A stretch of 64,000 nt of DNA from Undibacterium sp049340185 (GCF_049340185.1 NZ_JBMPPC010000005.1:1-64000); one strand, 5' to 3'; counted from the first letter of the stretch, positions 1 through 7,408 are shown. Notes: a model not told the origin generated them from the letters alone. Numbers and translations are program-made.

Positions 1-137
1 TGGTCATGCCAGGTGATAACGTCTCCATCACAGTCAAGCTGATCAACCCGATCGCGATGGAAGAAGGTCTGCGTTTCGCGATCCGTGAAGGTGGCCGTAC
101 TGTTGGTGCTGGTGTCGTTGCTAAAATTATTGAGTAA
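1..137 (+). CDS. tuf: Elongation factor Tu, C-terminal end (partial)
   Basis: The window opens inside a coding frame whose last 44 codons give the C-terminal beta-barrel end of EF-Tu, with the recognisable segments [28 protein letters not shown] and a KIIE terminus before TAA. EF-Tu carries aminoacyl-tRNA to the ribosome as a GTP complex. The 5' part lies outside the window. Its place directly before rpsJ matches the str-S10 junction usual in betaproteobacteria (rpsL-rpsG-fusA-tuf-rpsJ), so part of the S10 transcription may come from upstream. Confidence 0.97.
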
Positions 138-144
138 TAAACTT

Positions 145-190
145 ACCGAACAAATCACCTAAATTAGGTGATTTGTTCGGTGGTTTGCTT
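145..190 (+). terminator. Perfect 18-bp inverted repeat after tuf
   Basis: Positions 145-162 and 164-181 are exact reverse complements around a single centre base, so the RNA can form a very stable hairpin with the innermost pairs opening as loop. The following sequence is only modestly T-rich (a run of four T at 194-197). It sits 8 bases after the tuf stop and most likely ends or attenuates tuf transcription. Confidence 0.75.
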
Positions 191-207
191 TAATTTTGTA
201 GTACACT

Positions 208-247
208 AGTCGGCTGTCATACTTTTTGGTATGGCAGCCGACTTTTT
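208..247 (+). terminator. Second hairpin with T-run, ahead of rpsJ
   Basis: Arms 208-222 and 229-243 pair over 15 positions with one T-G wobble (217 with 234), a TTTTTG loop (223-228) and TTTTT at 243-247, which is the form of an intrinsic terminator. It lies 66 bases before the rpsJ start, in tandem with the hairpin at 145-181. It could be a second tuf terminator or an attenuator in the rpsJ leader. The arm core GGCTGTCAT recurs in the rplN leader near 5642. Confidence 0.65.
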
Positions 248-313
248 AGTATTCGTTCTTTGTTTAAAATGCCGTCCCAAATCAGGTGTCGGCTCGTTCT
301 TTATAGGATTGTT

Positions 314-628
314 ATGTCTACAAATCAAAAAATCCGCATCCGCTTGAAAGCGTTTGATTACAAGTTGATCGACCAGTCTGCACTGGAAATCGTTGAAACA
401 GCTAAGCGCACTGGTGCGGTTGTTAAGGGGCCGGTTCCTTTGCCAACGCGTATTCAGCGTTTTGACGTTTTGCGTTCCCCGCATGTGAATAAAACTTCCC
501 GTGATCAATTCGAAATTCGCACTCATCAGCGTTTGATGGATATCGTTGATCCAACAGATAAGACTGTTGATGCGTTGATGAAGTTGGATTTGCCAGCTGG
601 TGTGGATGTTGAGATTAAATTGCAATAA
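314..628 (+). CDS. rpsJ: 30S ribosomal protein S10
   Basis: 104 residues, the normal size for uS10, beginning MSTNQKIRIRLKAFDYKLID and containing the conserved GPVPLPTRIQRFDVLRSPHVNK segment in shorter pieces. S10 sits in the head of the 30S subunit and is also the NusE partner of NusB in antitermination. The ATG at 314 was chosen because AGGA lies 5 bases upstream and the family starts there; an in-frame ATG at 260 would add an unrelated extension. It is separated from rplC by 179 bases that hold a promoter and leader, which is unusual for the S10 operon. Confidence 0.97.
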   Translation: MSTNQKIRIRLKAFDYKLIDQSALEIVETAKRTGAVVKGPVPLPTRIQRFDVLRSPHVNKTSRDQFEIRTHQRLMDIVDPTDKTVDALMKLDLPAGVDVEIKLQ

Positions 629-682
629 ATTTTTCTGAAAATGCCACATACCACAATTTTTGGTATTTTCAAATAATTAGTC

Positions 683-711
683 TTGTGAAATAAAATTTTG
701 CAGGCTATAAT
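683..711 (+). promoter_or_regulatory. Sigma-70 promoter upstream of rplC
   Basis: TTGTGA at 683-688 and a consensus TATAAT at 706-711 are separated by exactly 17 bases. Transcription would start near 717-719, leaving a leader of about 90 nt before the rplC start at 808. This is the best-looking promoter in the ribosomal block. Confidence 0.8.
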
Positions 712-724
712 CGAAGGCTTAGAT

Positions 725-801
725 GTGGGTCGGCTTATGCTGACCTATTTGTTTAAGTTTTTTAAACAGTCAGCCCCACCCAATCGTAGGTGGGAATGGA
801 G
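725..801 (+). promoter_or_regulatory. Structured rplC leader with two alternative folds
   Basis: Fold 1 has three tandem hairpins: 728-734 with 739-745 (loop TTAT), 751-756 with 762-767, and 775-780 with 789-794, the last abutting the Shine-Dalgarno GGAG at 798-801. Fold 2 pairs 725-729 with 775-779 and 739-744 with 769-774 as one 11-bp stem around the middle hairpin. It excludes hairpins 1 and 3 and frees the ribosome-binding region. This is inferred by hand pairing. Ribosomal protein feedback, as with L4 in the E. coli S10 leader, is a plausible use. Confidence 0.55.
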
Positions 802-807
802 AAAACA

Positions 808-1464
808 ATGAGCTTGGGCCTTGTTGGTCGCAAGGTTGGTATGATGCGTATCTTTACTGATGATGGTGATTCAATTCCAGTCACAGTTTTAGATGTATCT
901 AACAATCGCGTGACACAAATCAAAACTCCTGATACAGACGGTTATTCCGCTGTTCAGGTAACTTTCGGTCAGCGCCGTGCATCCCGCGTAACAAAAGCGG
1001 CTGCAGGTCACCTCGCAAAAGCAGGTGTTGAAGCTGGTACTGTCTTAAAAGAATTCCGTGTCGATGCTGCTAAAGCTGCTGAACTCAAGGCGGGTGATGT
1101 TGTGCCTGTTGGCTTGTTCGAAGCTGGTCAAAAAGTAGACGTGCAAGGTGTTACGATTGGTAAAGGCTATGCCGGTACTATCAAGCGCCATCACTTCTCT
1201 TCTGGTCGTGCAACTCATGGTAACTCTCGTTCACATAACGTGCCAGGTTCTATCGGTATGGCGCAGGATCCAGGTCGTGTTTTTCCTGGTAAGCGTATGA
1301 CTGGTCACTTGGGTGATGTGAATCGTACTGTGCAAAATCTGGAAATTGCTCGCATTGATGCTGAGCGTCAGTTGTTGCTGGTGAAGGGTGCTGTGCCTGG
1401 TGCGAAAAATGGCCAGGTGATTGTATCTCCTGCTATTAAAGTTAAAGCAAAGAAGGGGGCTTAA
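808..1464 (+). CDS. rplC: 50S ribosomal protein L3
   Basis: 218 residues from ATG 808 (MSLGLVGRKVGMMRIFTDDG), the normal length for uL3. The conserved loop region with RHHFSSGRATHGNSRSHN and GSIGMAQDPGRVFPGKRM is present. L3 is an early assembly protein of the 50S subunit whose loop reaches the peptidyl transferase centre. The frame is open further upstream (GTG at 790, ATG at 796), but GGAG at 798-801 fits the ATG at 808 and the family start. First gene behind the promoter at 683-711; rplD follows after 3 bases. Confidence 0.97.
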   Translation: MSLGLVGRKVGMMRIFTDDGDSIPVTVLDVSNNRVTQIKTPDTDGYSAVQVTFGQRRASRVTKAAAGHLAKAGVEAGTVLKEFRVDAAKAAELKAGDVVPVGLFEAGQKVDVQGVTIGKGYAGTIKRHHFSSGRATHGNSRSHNVPGSIGMAQDPGRVFPGKRMTGHLGDVNRTVQNLEIARIDAERQLLLVKGAVPGAKNGQVIVSPAIKVKAKKGA

Positions 1465-1467
1465 TCT

Positions 1468-2091
1468 ATGGAACTGAAGCTCCTAAACGAACAAGGTCAA
1501 GCTGCATCTAATGTTGCTGCTCCTGATACTATTTTCGGTCGTGATTACAACGAAGCTTTGATTCATCAAGTGGTTGTTGCTTTCCAAGCGAATGCTCGTA
1601 GTGGCAATCGTAAGCAAAAGGATCGTGAAGAAGTTCATCACACAACCAAAAAGCCTTGGCGTCAAAAAGGTACTGGTCGCGCTCGTGCTGGTATGTCCTC
1701 TTCCCCGCTGTGGCGCGGAGGTGGTCGTATATTCCCGAACTCGCCTGATGAGAATTTCTCTCACAAAGTTAACAAGAAGATGTATCGCGCAGGTATTTGC
1801 TCGATTCTGTCTCAGTTGGCTCGTGAAGGTCGTTTGAATGTCGTTGATACTCTGGCTGTTGATGCTCCAAAGACAAAATTATTGTCTGATAAGTTGAAGG
1901 CAATGGGTTGCTTGGATTCAGTTTTGATTATTACTGAAGAATTCAACGAAAATCTGATGCTGGCTGCTCGCAATCTGGTAAATGTTTTGGTCGTTGAGCC
2001 ACGCTACGCTGATCCAGTTTCTCTGGTTTTTTACAAGAAAGTGTTGATCACTAAGCCTGCATTGGCAAAGATTGAGGAGATGCTGGCATGA
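1468..2091 (+). CDS. rplD: 50S ribosomal protein L4
   Basis: 207 residues, typical for uL4, with the internal loop segment QKGTGRARAGMSSSPLWRGG that lines the exit tunnel. In E. coli L4 also represses its own S10 operon by acting on the leader. Here the only leader with an obvious switch-like fold is that of rplC. The stop overlaps the rplW start (ATGA at 2088-2091), so the two are translationally coupled. Confidence 0.97.
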   Translation: MELKLLNEQGQAASNVAAPDTIFGRDYNEALIHQVVVAFQANARSGNRKQKDREEVHHTTKKPWRQKGTGRARAGMSSSPLWRGGGRIFPNSPDENFSHKVNKKMYRAGICSILSQLAREGRLNVVDTLAVDAPKTKLLSDKLKAMGCLDSVLIITEEFNENLMLAARNLVNVLVVEPRYADPVSLVFYKKVLITKPALAKIEEMLA

Positions 2092-2402
2092 ACGCATTAG
2101 TAAAGCATAGCGAAGAGCGCCTGATGAAGGTGTTGCTGGCTCCTGTGATTTCTGAGAAGGCAACTATGGTTGCTGAAAAGAATGAGCAGGTGGTTTTTCT
2201 GGTAATGCCAGATGCAACCAAGCCAGAAATTAAAGCCGCCGTGGAATTGCTGTTCAAGGTTCAAGTTGAATCTGTTCAAGTTGCAAATCGCCAAGGTAAA
2301 CAAAAACGTACCGGTAGATTTAATGGCCGTCGCAATCATACAAAACGTGCTTTTGTATGCTTGAAGCCTGGTCAGGAAATCAACTTCACTGAGGGGGCAT
2401 AA
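2088..2402 (+). CDS. rplW: 50S ribosomal protein L23
   Basis: 104 residues (MNALVKHSEERLMKVLLAPV), matching uL23, a protein at the tunnel exit that docks trigger factor and SRP. The signature VISEKATMVAEKNEQVVFLV and the basic KRTGRFNGRRNHTKRAFV segment are visible. It overlaps rplD by 4 bases. GAGGAGATGC inside the end of rplD provides the ribosome-binding site. Confidence 0.96.
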   Translation: MNALVKHSEERLMKVLLAPVISEKATMVAEKNEQVVFLVMPDATKPEIKAAVELLFKVQVESVQVANRQGKQKRTGRFNGRRNHTKRAFVCLKPGQEINFTEGA

Positions 2403-2404
2403 GC

Positions 2405-3232
2405 ATGGCACTCGTTAAGATGAAGCCAACCTCACCAGGTCGTCGCGGTATGGTGAAAGTAGTAACTGAGGGTCTGTATAAAGGCCGTCCGTTTGCTGCT
2501 CTGTTGGAAAAAAAATCAAAAACTGCTGGCCGTAATAATAACGGTCACATCACTACCCGCCATATTGGTGGTGGTCACAAGCAGCATTATCGTCTGGTGG
2601 ACTTCAAGCGTACTAAGGACGGTATTCCTGCAAAAGTTGAGCGTATTGAATACGATCCTAACCGTACTGCGCACATCGCTTTGTTGTGCTATGCGGATGG
2701 TGAACGTCAATACATTATTGCAACTAAAGGTATGGCTGTCGGTGATCAGGTAATGAATGGCTCGCAAGCGTCGATCAAATCTGGTAATTGCTTGCCTATT
2801 CGCAATATTCCAGTTGGTACTACGATGCATTGCGTCGAAATGCTGCCAGGCAAAGGTGCTCAGATTGCGCGTACAGCCGGTGCTGGTGTTGTGTTGATGG
2901 CTCGTGATGGCACTTACGCGCAGGTTCGTTTGCGCTCCGGTGAAGTTCGTCGCATTCACATTGAATGTCGTGCAACGATCGGTGAAGTCGGTAACGGCGA
3001 GCACAATTTGCGTAAGATTGGTAAAGCTGGTGCGATGCGTTGGCGCGGTGTTCGTCCTACCGTTCGCGGTGTGGTAATGAACCCGGTCGATCATCCGCAC
3101 GGTGGTGGTGAAGGTAAAACTGCAGCCGGCCGTCATCCAGTATCGCCATGGGGTCAACAGACCAAGGGTAAGAAGACACGTCGCAACAAGCGTACTACTT
3201 CGATGATCGTCTCACGCCGTGGTAAGAAATAA
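2405..3232 (+). CDS. rplB: 50S ribosomal protein L2
   Basis: 275 residues, usual for uL2. The C-terminal motif MNPVDHPHGGGEGK, with the histidine near the peptidyl transferase centre, is intact, and the basic C-terminus KTRRNKRTTSMIVSRRGKK is present in part as expected. L2 is needed for subunit association and peptidyl transfer. It starts 2 bases after the rplW stop within the S10 operon. Confidence 0.97.
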   Translation: MALVKMKPTSPGRRGMVKVVTEGLYKGRPFAALLEKKSKTAGRNNNGHITTRHIGGGHKQHYRLVDFKRTKDGIPAKVERIEYDPNRTAHIALLCYADGERQYIIATKGMAVGDQVMNGSQASIKSGNCLPIRNIPVGTTMHCVEMLPGKGAQIARTAGAGVVLMARDGTYAQVRLRSGEVRRIHIECRATIGEVGNGEHNLRKIGKAGAMRWRGVRPTVRGVVMNPVDHPHGGGEGKTAAGRHPVSPWGQQTKGKKTRRNKRTTSMIVSRRGKK

Positions 3233-3242
3233 GGGATAACAC

Positions 3243-3518
3243 ATGACACGTTCAGCGAAAAAAGGGCCGTTTTGCGACGCCCACTTGGTGAAGAAAGTCG
3301 AAACTGCGCAAGCAACTAAAGACAAAAAACCAATTAAGACATGGTCACGCCGTTCGACAATTATGCCGGACTTCATTGGCCTGACGATCGCGGTACATAA
3401 TGGTAAGCAGCATGTACCAGTATATGTATCCGAAAACATGGTTGGTCACAAACTTGGCGAATTCGCGTTGACTCGTACGTTCAAGGGTCACGCCGCCGAT
3501 AAAAAGGCTAAGAGATAG
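3243..3518 (+). CDS. rpsS: 30S ribosomal protein S19
   Basis: 91 residues beginning MTRSAKKGPFCDAHLVKKVE and containing RRSTIMPDFIGLTIAVHNGK and the GHKLGEFALTRTF segment of uS19. It forms a complex with S13 in the 30S head. It lies 10 bases after rplB and 5 before rplV, in the S10 operon order. Confidence 0.97.
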   Translation: MTRSAKKGPFCDAHLVKKVETAQATKDKKPIKTWSRRSTIMPDFIGLTIAVHNGKQHVPVYVSENMVGHKLGEFALTRTFKGHAADKKAKR

Positions 3519-3523
3519 GTGCA

Positions 3524-3856
3524 ATGATGGAAACTAAAGCAATTCTGCGCGGTGTGCGTCTGTCTGAGCAAAAAGGTCGCCTGGTGGCTGATCTGATTCG
3601 CGGTAAAAAAGTAGATCAAGCATTGAATATCTTGGCCTTCAGCCCGAAAAAAGGCGCAACAATCATCAAGAAAGTGTTGGAGTCTGCAATTGCAAACGCT
3701 GAGCACAATGATGGCGCCGACATCGATGAGTTGAAAGTGAAGACTATCTATGTTGAAAAAGGTGCGATCCTGAAGCGCTTCACAGCACGCGCTAAGGGTC
3801 GTGGTGATCGTATCTCTAAACAATCCTGTCACATTTACGTGACTGTCGGTAATTAA
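3524..3856 (+). CDS. rplV: 50S ribosomal protein L22
   Basis: 110 residues, uL22 family, with GVRLSEQKGRLVADLIRGKK and the C-terminal KRFTARAKGRGDRISKQSCH segment. L22 lines the exit tunnel. Two adjacent ATGs (3524 and 3527) give MMETKAI or METKAI. I kept 3524 because related Burkholderiales proteins begin with two methionines, although the AGGTG at 3517-3521 sits at a more usual distance from 3527. Confidence 0.96.
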   Translation: MMETKAILRGVRLSEQKGRLVADLIRGKKVDQALNILAFSPKKGATIIKKVLESAIANAEHNDGADIDELKVKTIYVEKGAILKRFTARAKGRGDRISKQSCHIYVTVGN

Positions 3857-3865
3857 GGAGTCACG

Positions 3866-4705
3866 ATGGGACAGAAGATACATCCAACCGGTTTTCGTCT
3901 TGCGGTAACACGTAACTGGTCATCACGCTGGTATGCAGGCAATGGTAACTTTGCCTCCATGCTTGGTGAAGATCTGAAAGTACGTGCATATCTGAAGAAA
4001 AAACTGAAAAACGCATCCGTAGGTCGTATTACTATTGAGCGTCCGGCAAAAAATGCCCGTATTACTATTTATAGCTCCCGCCCGGGTGTTGTAATCGGTA
4101 AAAAAGGCGAAGACATTGAAGTGTTGAAGGCTGACCTGGCGAAGTTGATGGGCGTGCCTGTGCATGTCAACATTGAAGAAATTCGCAAGCCAGAAATCGA
4201 CGCACAATTGATCGCTGATTCCATTGCTCAGCAACTCGAAAAACGTATTATGTTCCGTCGCGCTATGAAGCGTGCGATGCAAAACGCAATGCGTCTGGGT
4301 GCTAAGGGTATCAAAATCATGTCTGGCGGTCGTTTGAATGGTATTGAGATCGCACGTAAAGAATGGTATCGCGAAGGCCGCGTGCCTCTGCATACGCTGC
4401 GTGCTGATATCGATTATGGCTTCGGCGAAGCATCGACAACTTACGGCATTATTGGCGTTAAGGTATGGGTTTACAAAGGTGACCGTTTAGCTAATGGCGA
4501 CGCACCGGTGATTGAATCCACTCCGGAAGACGACAAAAAGCGTCGTGGTCCGCGTCGTGATGATGGCAAGCCAAATAGCCGTCCTCGCACTAAGCGCCCA
4601 GAAGGACAAAACACACCCGGTACAGCAGCAGCTCCAGCAGCCAAACGTGCTCGCACTAAGGCGGATGGCGTAGCAGCAGCACCGGCTGAGAAAGCAGGAG
4701 AATAA
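3866..4705 (+). CDS. rpsC: 30S ribosomal protein S3
   Basis: 279 residues (MGQKIHPTGFRLAVTRNWSS). The KH domain motif RPGVVIGKKGEDIEVLK and the C-terminal domain GRLNGIEIARKEWYREGRVP are clear. S3 lies at the mRNA entry of the 30S subunit and contributes to its helicase activity. The protein is longer than the E. coli form because of a disordered tail (about residue 215 to the end) rich in Lys, Arg, Ala and Pro, a common betaproteobacterial feature. Confidence 0.97.
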   Translation: MGQKIHPTGFRLAVTRNWSSRWYAGNGNFASMLGEDLKVRAYLKKKLKNASVGRITIERPAKNARITIYSSRPGVVIGKKGEDIEVLKADLAKLMGVPVHVNIEEIRKPEIDAQLIADSIAQQLEKRIMFRRAMKRAMQNAMRLGAKGIKIMSGGRLNGIEIARKEWYREGRVPLHTLRADIDYGFGEASTTYGIIGVKVWVYKGDRLANGDAPVIESTPEDDKKRRGPRRDDGKPNSRPRTKRPEGQNTPGTAAAPAAKRARTKADGVAAAPAEKAGE

Positions 4706-4707
4706 TC

Positions 4708-5127
4708 ATGCTGCAACCAGCACGCAGAAAGTATCGTAAAGAACAAAAAGGCCGTAACAAGGGTATTTCACATACTCGCGGCACAGCTGTTTCTTTTGGT
4801 GAATTTGGTCTGAAGGCGGTTGGCCGTGGTCGTATTACTGCGCGTCAAATCGAAGCGGCACGTCGTGCTATGACTCGTCATATCAAACGTGGTGGCCGTA
4901 TCTGGATTCGTATTTTTCCGGATAAGCCAATCTCCCAAAAACCAGCGGAAGTTCGTATGGGTAATGGTAAGGGTAATCCTGAGTACTACGTTGCTGAGAT
5001 TCAACCAGGCAAAATGTTGTATGAGATGGATGGCGTTGATGAAGCGCTGGCACGCGAAGCGTTCCGCTTGGCTGCAGCTAAACTGCCGTTATTGACTACG
5101 TTCGTCGTGCGTCAAGTCGGCCAATAA
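4708..5127 (+). CDS. rplP: 50S ribosomal protein L16
   Basis: 139 residues beginning MLQPARRKYRKEQKGRNKGI, with ITARQIEAARRAMTRHIKRG and IRIFPDKPISQKPAEVRMG, all diagnostic of uL16, which helps place tRNA in the A site. AGGAG lies just before ATG 4708, inside the end of rpsC. It is followed by rpmC after 12 bases. Confidence 0.97.
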   Translation: MLQPARRKYRKEQKGRNKGISHTRGTAVSFGEFGLKAVGRGRITARQIEAARRAMTRHIKRGGRIWIRIFPDKPISQKPAEVRMGNGKGNPEYYVAEIQPGKMLYEMDGVDEALAREAFRLAAAKLPLLTTFVVRQVGQ

Positions 5128-5139
5128 TAGGAGTTGTAA

Positions 5140-5331
5140 ATGAAAGTATCTGAACTCCAAAGTAAGGATCAGGCGGCTTTGACGAAAGAACTGAATGAAT
5201 TGTTGAAGGCTCAGTTCAGCCTGCGTATGCAAATTGCTACGCAACAGCTGAATAATACTTCTCAATTGAAGAAGGTTCGTCGCGATATCGCACGCGTAAA
5301 AACTGTCATGAATCAGAAGGATGCCAAATAA
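5140..5331 (+). CDS. rpmC: 50S ribosomal protein L29
   Basis: 63 residues with the two-helix uL29 pattern (MKVSELQSKDQAALTKELNE, FSLRMQIATQQLNNTSQLKK). It sits at the tunnel exit beside L23. AGGAG at 5129-5133 precedes the ATG. The stop TAA shares its last base with the rpsQ start, so translation is coupled. Confidence 0.96.
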   Translation: MKVSELQSKDQAALTKELNELLKAQFSLRMQIATQQLNNTSQLKKVRRDIARVKTVMNQKDAK

Positions 5332-5603
5332 TGAACGATCAAGTTAAGGTGGCATTGAAGCGCACATTGATTGGCAAGGTTGTTTCTGACAAGATGGACA
5401 AGACTGTAACAGTGGTCGTTGAACGTCACGTCAAGCACCCTTTGTATGGCAAAATCATCGTCCGTACTAACAAGTACCATGCACACGATGAAGCAAACCA
5501 GGCAAAGGCTGGCGACACTGTTGAGATTCAAGAAGGTCGTCCAATCTCCAAGACTAAAGCTTGGACGGTGACACGTGTGGTTCAAGTTGCTCAAGTTTTA
5601 TAA
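5331..5603 (+). CDS. rpsQ: 30S ribosomal protein S17
   Basis: 90 residues of uS17 with GKVVSDKMDKTVTVVVERHV and HPLYGKIIVRTNKYHAHDE. It is a primary 16S rRNA-binding protein and the last gene of the S10 operon. It overlaps rpmC by one base. It is followed by a 241-base gap with a new promoter, marking the S10/spc boundary. Confidence 0.97.
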   Translation: MNDQVKVALKRTLIGKVVSDKMDKTVTVVVERHVKHPLYGKIIVRTNKYHAHDEANQAKAGDTVEIQEGRPISKTKAWTVTRVVQVAQVL

Positions 5604-5608
5604 AGTTA

Positions 5609-5637
5609 TTGCACAAATCGTTTTTTGATGTAATAAT
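5609..5637 (+). promoter_or_regulatory. Promoter of the spc operon (rplN)
   Basis: TTGCAC at 5609-5614 and AATAAT at 5632-5637 are 17 bases apart, with TG at 5629-5630 as an extended -10. The predicted start near 5642-5644 falls at the first base of the hairpin 5642-5674. It lies between rpsQ and rplN, where a separate spc promoter is expected. Confidence 0.7.
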
Positions 5638-5641
5638 AGTT

Positions 5642-5822
5642 GGCTGTCATTTGCAAAGCTTGTAAGTGGCAGCCTAAATGCCTTTCTCGACATTAAATAT
5701 GTTGTGAAAGTAATTAAAAATTCGTCCACCTAATCAGTTGGCTCGTGCATTGTTTGTTGTGTATTGGGTTGGCTGGCGGGACCAAGACTGACTACAGATT
5801 TGCATCGTGCGGATTATGTGGA
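5642..5822 (+). promoter_or_regulatory. Long structured leader of the spc operon
   Basis: The leader begins with a hairpin of 15 pairs (5642-5656 with 5660-5674, three G-U wobbles, AGC loop) sitting at the predicted 5' end. A longer-range pairing joins 5725-5735 with 5812-5822 (one mismatch) just before the rplN ribosome-binding site. The arm core GGCTGTCAT and its partner GGCAGCC are shared with the hairpin before rpsJ. The length of about 200 nt is more than needed for initiation alone. Function is inferred only. Confidence 0.45.
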
Positions 5823-5844
5823 TTAAGTTGGGAAAGAGAACATT

Positions 5845-6213
5845 ATGATTCAAACAGAAAGCCGGCTGGAAGTGGCTGACAACACTGGTGCTCGTGAAGT
5901 ATTGTGCATTAAAGTGTTGGGCGGCTCTAAGCGTCGTTATGCAGGTATCGGTGATGTTATTAAAGTCACTGTGAAATCTGCTGCTCCTCGCGGTCGTGTA
6001 AAAAAAGGTGAGATTTACAATGCAGTTGTGGTTCGTACTGCTAAGGGTGTTCGTCGTCAAGATGGCTCTTTGGTAAAGTTCGACAGCAATGCTGCAGTTT
6101 TGTTAAATGCAAAGCTTGAGCCTATCGGAACTCGTATTTTCGGCCCAGTGACACGCGAACTGCGTACTGAGCGTTTCATGAAAATCGTTTCGCTTGCTCC
6201 AGAAGTGCTGTAA
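5845..6213 (+). CDS. rplN: 50S ribosomal protein L14
   Basis: 122 residues, exact family length, starting MIQTESRLEVADNTGAREVL and including GDVIKVTVKSAAPRGRVKKG and PVTRELRTERFMKIVSLAPEVL in parts. L14 contacts the 30S subunit and elongation factors at the subunit interface. First gene of the spc operon, preceded by GGGAAAGAGAAC. Confidence 0.98.
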   Translation: MIQTESRLEVADNTGAREVLCIKVLGGSKRRYAGIGDVIKVTVKSAAPRGRVKKGEIYNAVVVRTAKGVRRQDGSLVKFDSNAAVLLNAKLEPIGTRIFGPVTRELRTERFMKIVSLAPEVL

Positions 6214-6222
6214 GGGAACGTC

Positions 6223-6537
6223 ATGAGCAAAATTCGTAAAAACGACGAAGTCATCGTCTTAACGGGTAAAGACAAAGGTAAGCGTGGTCAGGTTCAGCAG
6301 TGCGTTGGAGCTGATTACGTTGTTGTCGCAGGTGTTAATGTTGCTAAAAAAGCGACTAAGCCTAACCCAATGACTGGCGCAGTTGGTGGCATCGTTGATA
6401 AATTGATGCCGATTCATGTTTCCAATGTTGCGTTGTTTAACGCTGCATCTGGTAAAGCAGACCGTGTAGGCTTAAAGGTTGTGGATGGTAAGAAAGTCCG
6501 TACCTATAAGTCGACTGGCGAAGTTGTGAAGGCATAA
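6223..6537 (+). CDS. rplX: 50S ribosomal protein L24
   Basis: 104 residues of uL24 with the KOW motif at the start (MSKIRKNDEVIVLTGKDKGK RGQVQ region) and the N-P-M-T-G segment. It is an assembly initiator binding 23S rRNA domain I. AGGGAACG precedes the ATG; 9 bases separate it from rplN and 4 from rplE. Confidence 0.96.
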   Translation: MSKIRKNDEVIVLTGKDKGKRGQVQQCVGADYVVVAGVNVAKKATKPNPMTGAVGGIVDKLMPIHVSNVALFNAASGKADRVGLKVVDGKKVRTYKSTGEVVKA

Positions 6538-6541
6538 CATC

Positions 6542-7081
6542 ATGGCCCGTCTACAAGCATTTTATAAAGAAAAAGTTGTTGCTGATTTGACAGAGAAATT
6601 CTCTTACAAATCTTCAATGGAAGTGCCTCGTATCTTGAAAATCACCCTGAACATGGGTTTGTCAGAAGCAGTTGCTGATAAAAAGATCATTGAGCACGCT
6701 GTTGGTGATTTGACGAAGATTGCTGGTCAAAAGCCTGTTGTCACTAAAGCGCGCAAAGCTATTGCTGGCTTCAAAATTCGTGAAGGTTATCCAATTGGTT
6801 GTATGGTAACTTTGCGTGGCGCTCAAATGTATGAATTCCTGGATCGTTTCATTACAGTGGCTTTGCCGCGTGTACGTGACTTCCGTGGTGTGTCTGGTCG
6901 TGCGTTTGATGGTCGTGGTAACTACAATATCGGCGTCAAGGAACAGATTATTTTCCCTGAAATCGAGTACGACAAGATTGACGCGCTGCGTGGTATGAAT
7001 ATCAGTATCACGACGACAGCAAAGACCGACGAAGAAGCGAAAGCCCTTCTCGCCGCATTTAAATTCCCGTTCAGAAACTGA
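6542..7081 (+). CDS. rplE: 50S ribosomal protein L5
   Basis: 179 residues (MARLQAFYKEKVVADLTEKF), the usual uL5 length, with NMGLSEAVADKKIIEHAVGD and the GRGNYNIGVKEQIIFPEIEY segment. It binds 5S rRNA and touches P-site tRNA. In E. coli the S8 regulatory site overlaps the start of this gene; I did not see a clear equivalent here. Confidence 0.97.
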   Translation: MARLQAFYKEKVVADLTEKFSYKSSMEVPRILKITLNMGLSEAVADKKIIEHAVGDLTKIAGQKPVVTKARKAIAGFKIREGYPIGCMVTLRGAQMYEFLDRFITVALPRVRDFRGVSGRAFDGRGNYNIGVKEQIIFPEIEYDKIDALRGMNISITTTAKTDEEAKALLAAFKFPFRN

Positions 7082-7088
7082 GGTCGCC

Positions 7089-7394
7089 ATGGCAAAACTG
7101 GCACTGATTAATCGTGAGCAAAAGCGTGCAGATCTGGTGAAGAAATTCGCTGGCAAACGCGCCGAATTGAAGGCCATCATTGATGACCAATCAAAATCTG
7201 AGGAAGAGCGTTATGAAGCTCGCCTCAAATTGCAGGCATTGCCACGTAATTCCAATCCGACTCGTCAGCGCAATCGCTGCGCCTTGACAGGTCGTCCACG
7301 TGGAACATTCCGTAAATTCGGTTTGGGCCGTATTAAACTCCGTGAAGTCGCCATGCGTGGTGAAGTTCCGGGTATGACTAAAGCCAGCTGGTAA
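7089..7394 (+). CDS. rpsN: 30S ribosomal protein S14
   Basis: 101 residues, the long zinc-free form of uS14: the C-terminal part reads RNRCALTGRPRGTFRKFGLG without the CxxC pairs of the short zinc form. It is located in the 30S head next to S19 and S3. GAGGTCGCC precedes ATG 7089, 7 bases after rplE. Confidence 0.97.
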   Translation: MAKLALINREQKRADLVKKFAGKRAELKAIIDDQSKSEEERYEARLKLQALPRNSNPTRQRNRCALTGRPRGTFRKFGLGRIKLREVAMRGEVPGMTKASW

Positions 7395-7408
7395 TAGGAG
7401 AATATGCA

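Noticed and set aside
202..207. TACACT as -10 of an rpsJ promoter placed exactly before the hairpin, as at rplN
   Set aside because: No acceptable -35 at 16-18 bases; tandem terminators of tuf explain the hairpins as well. Kept only as shared stem-core observation.
206..649. Antisense open frames over ribosomal genes (for example on the - strand at 206-649, 2097-2411, 3222-4393)
   Set aside because: They mirror codon bias of the real genes, have no ribosome sites and resemble no family.
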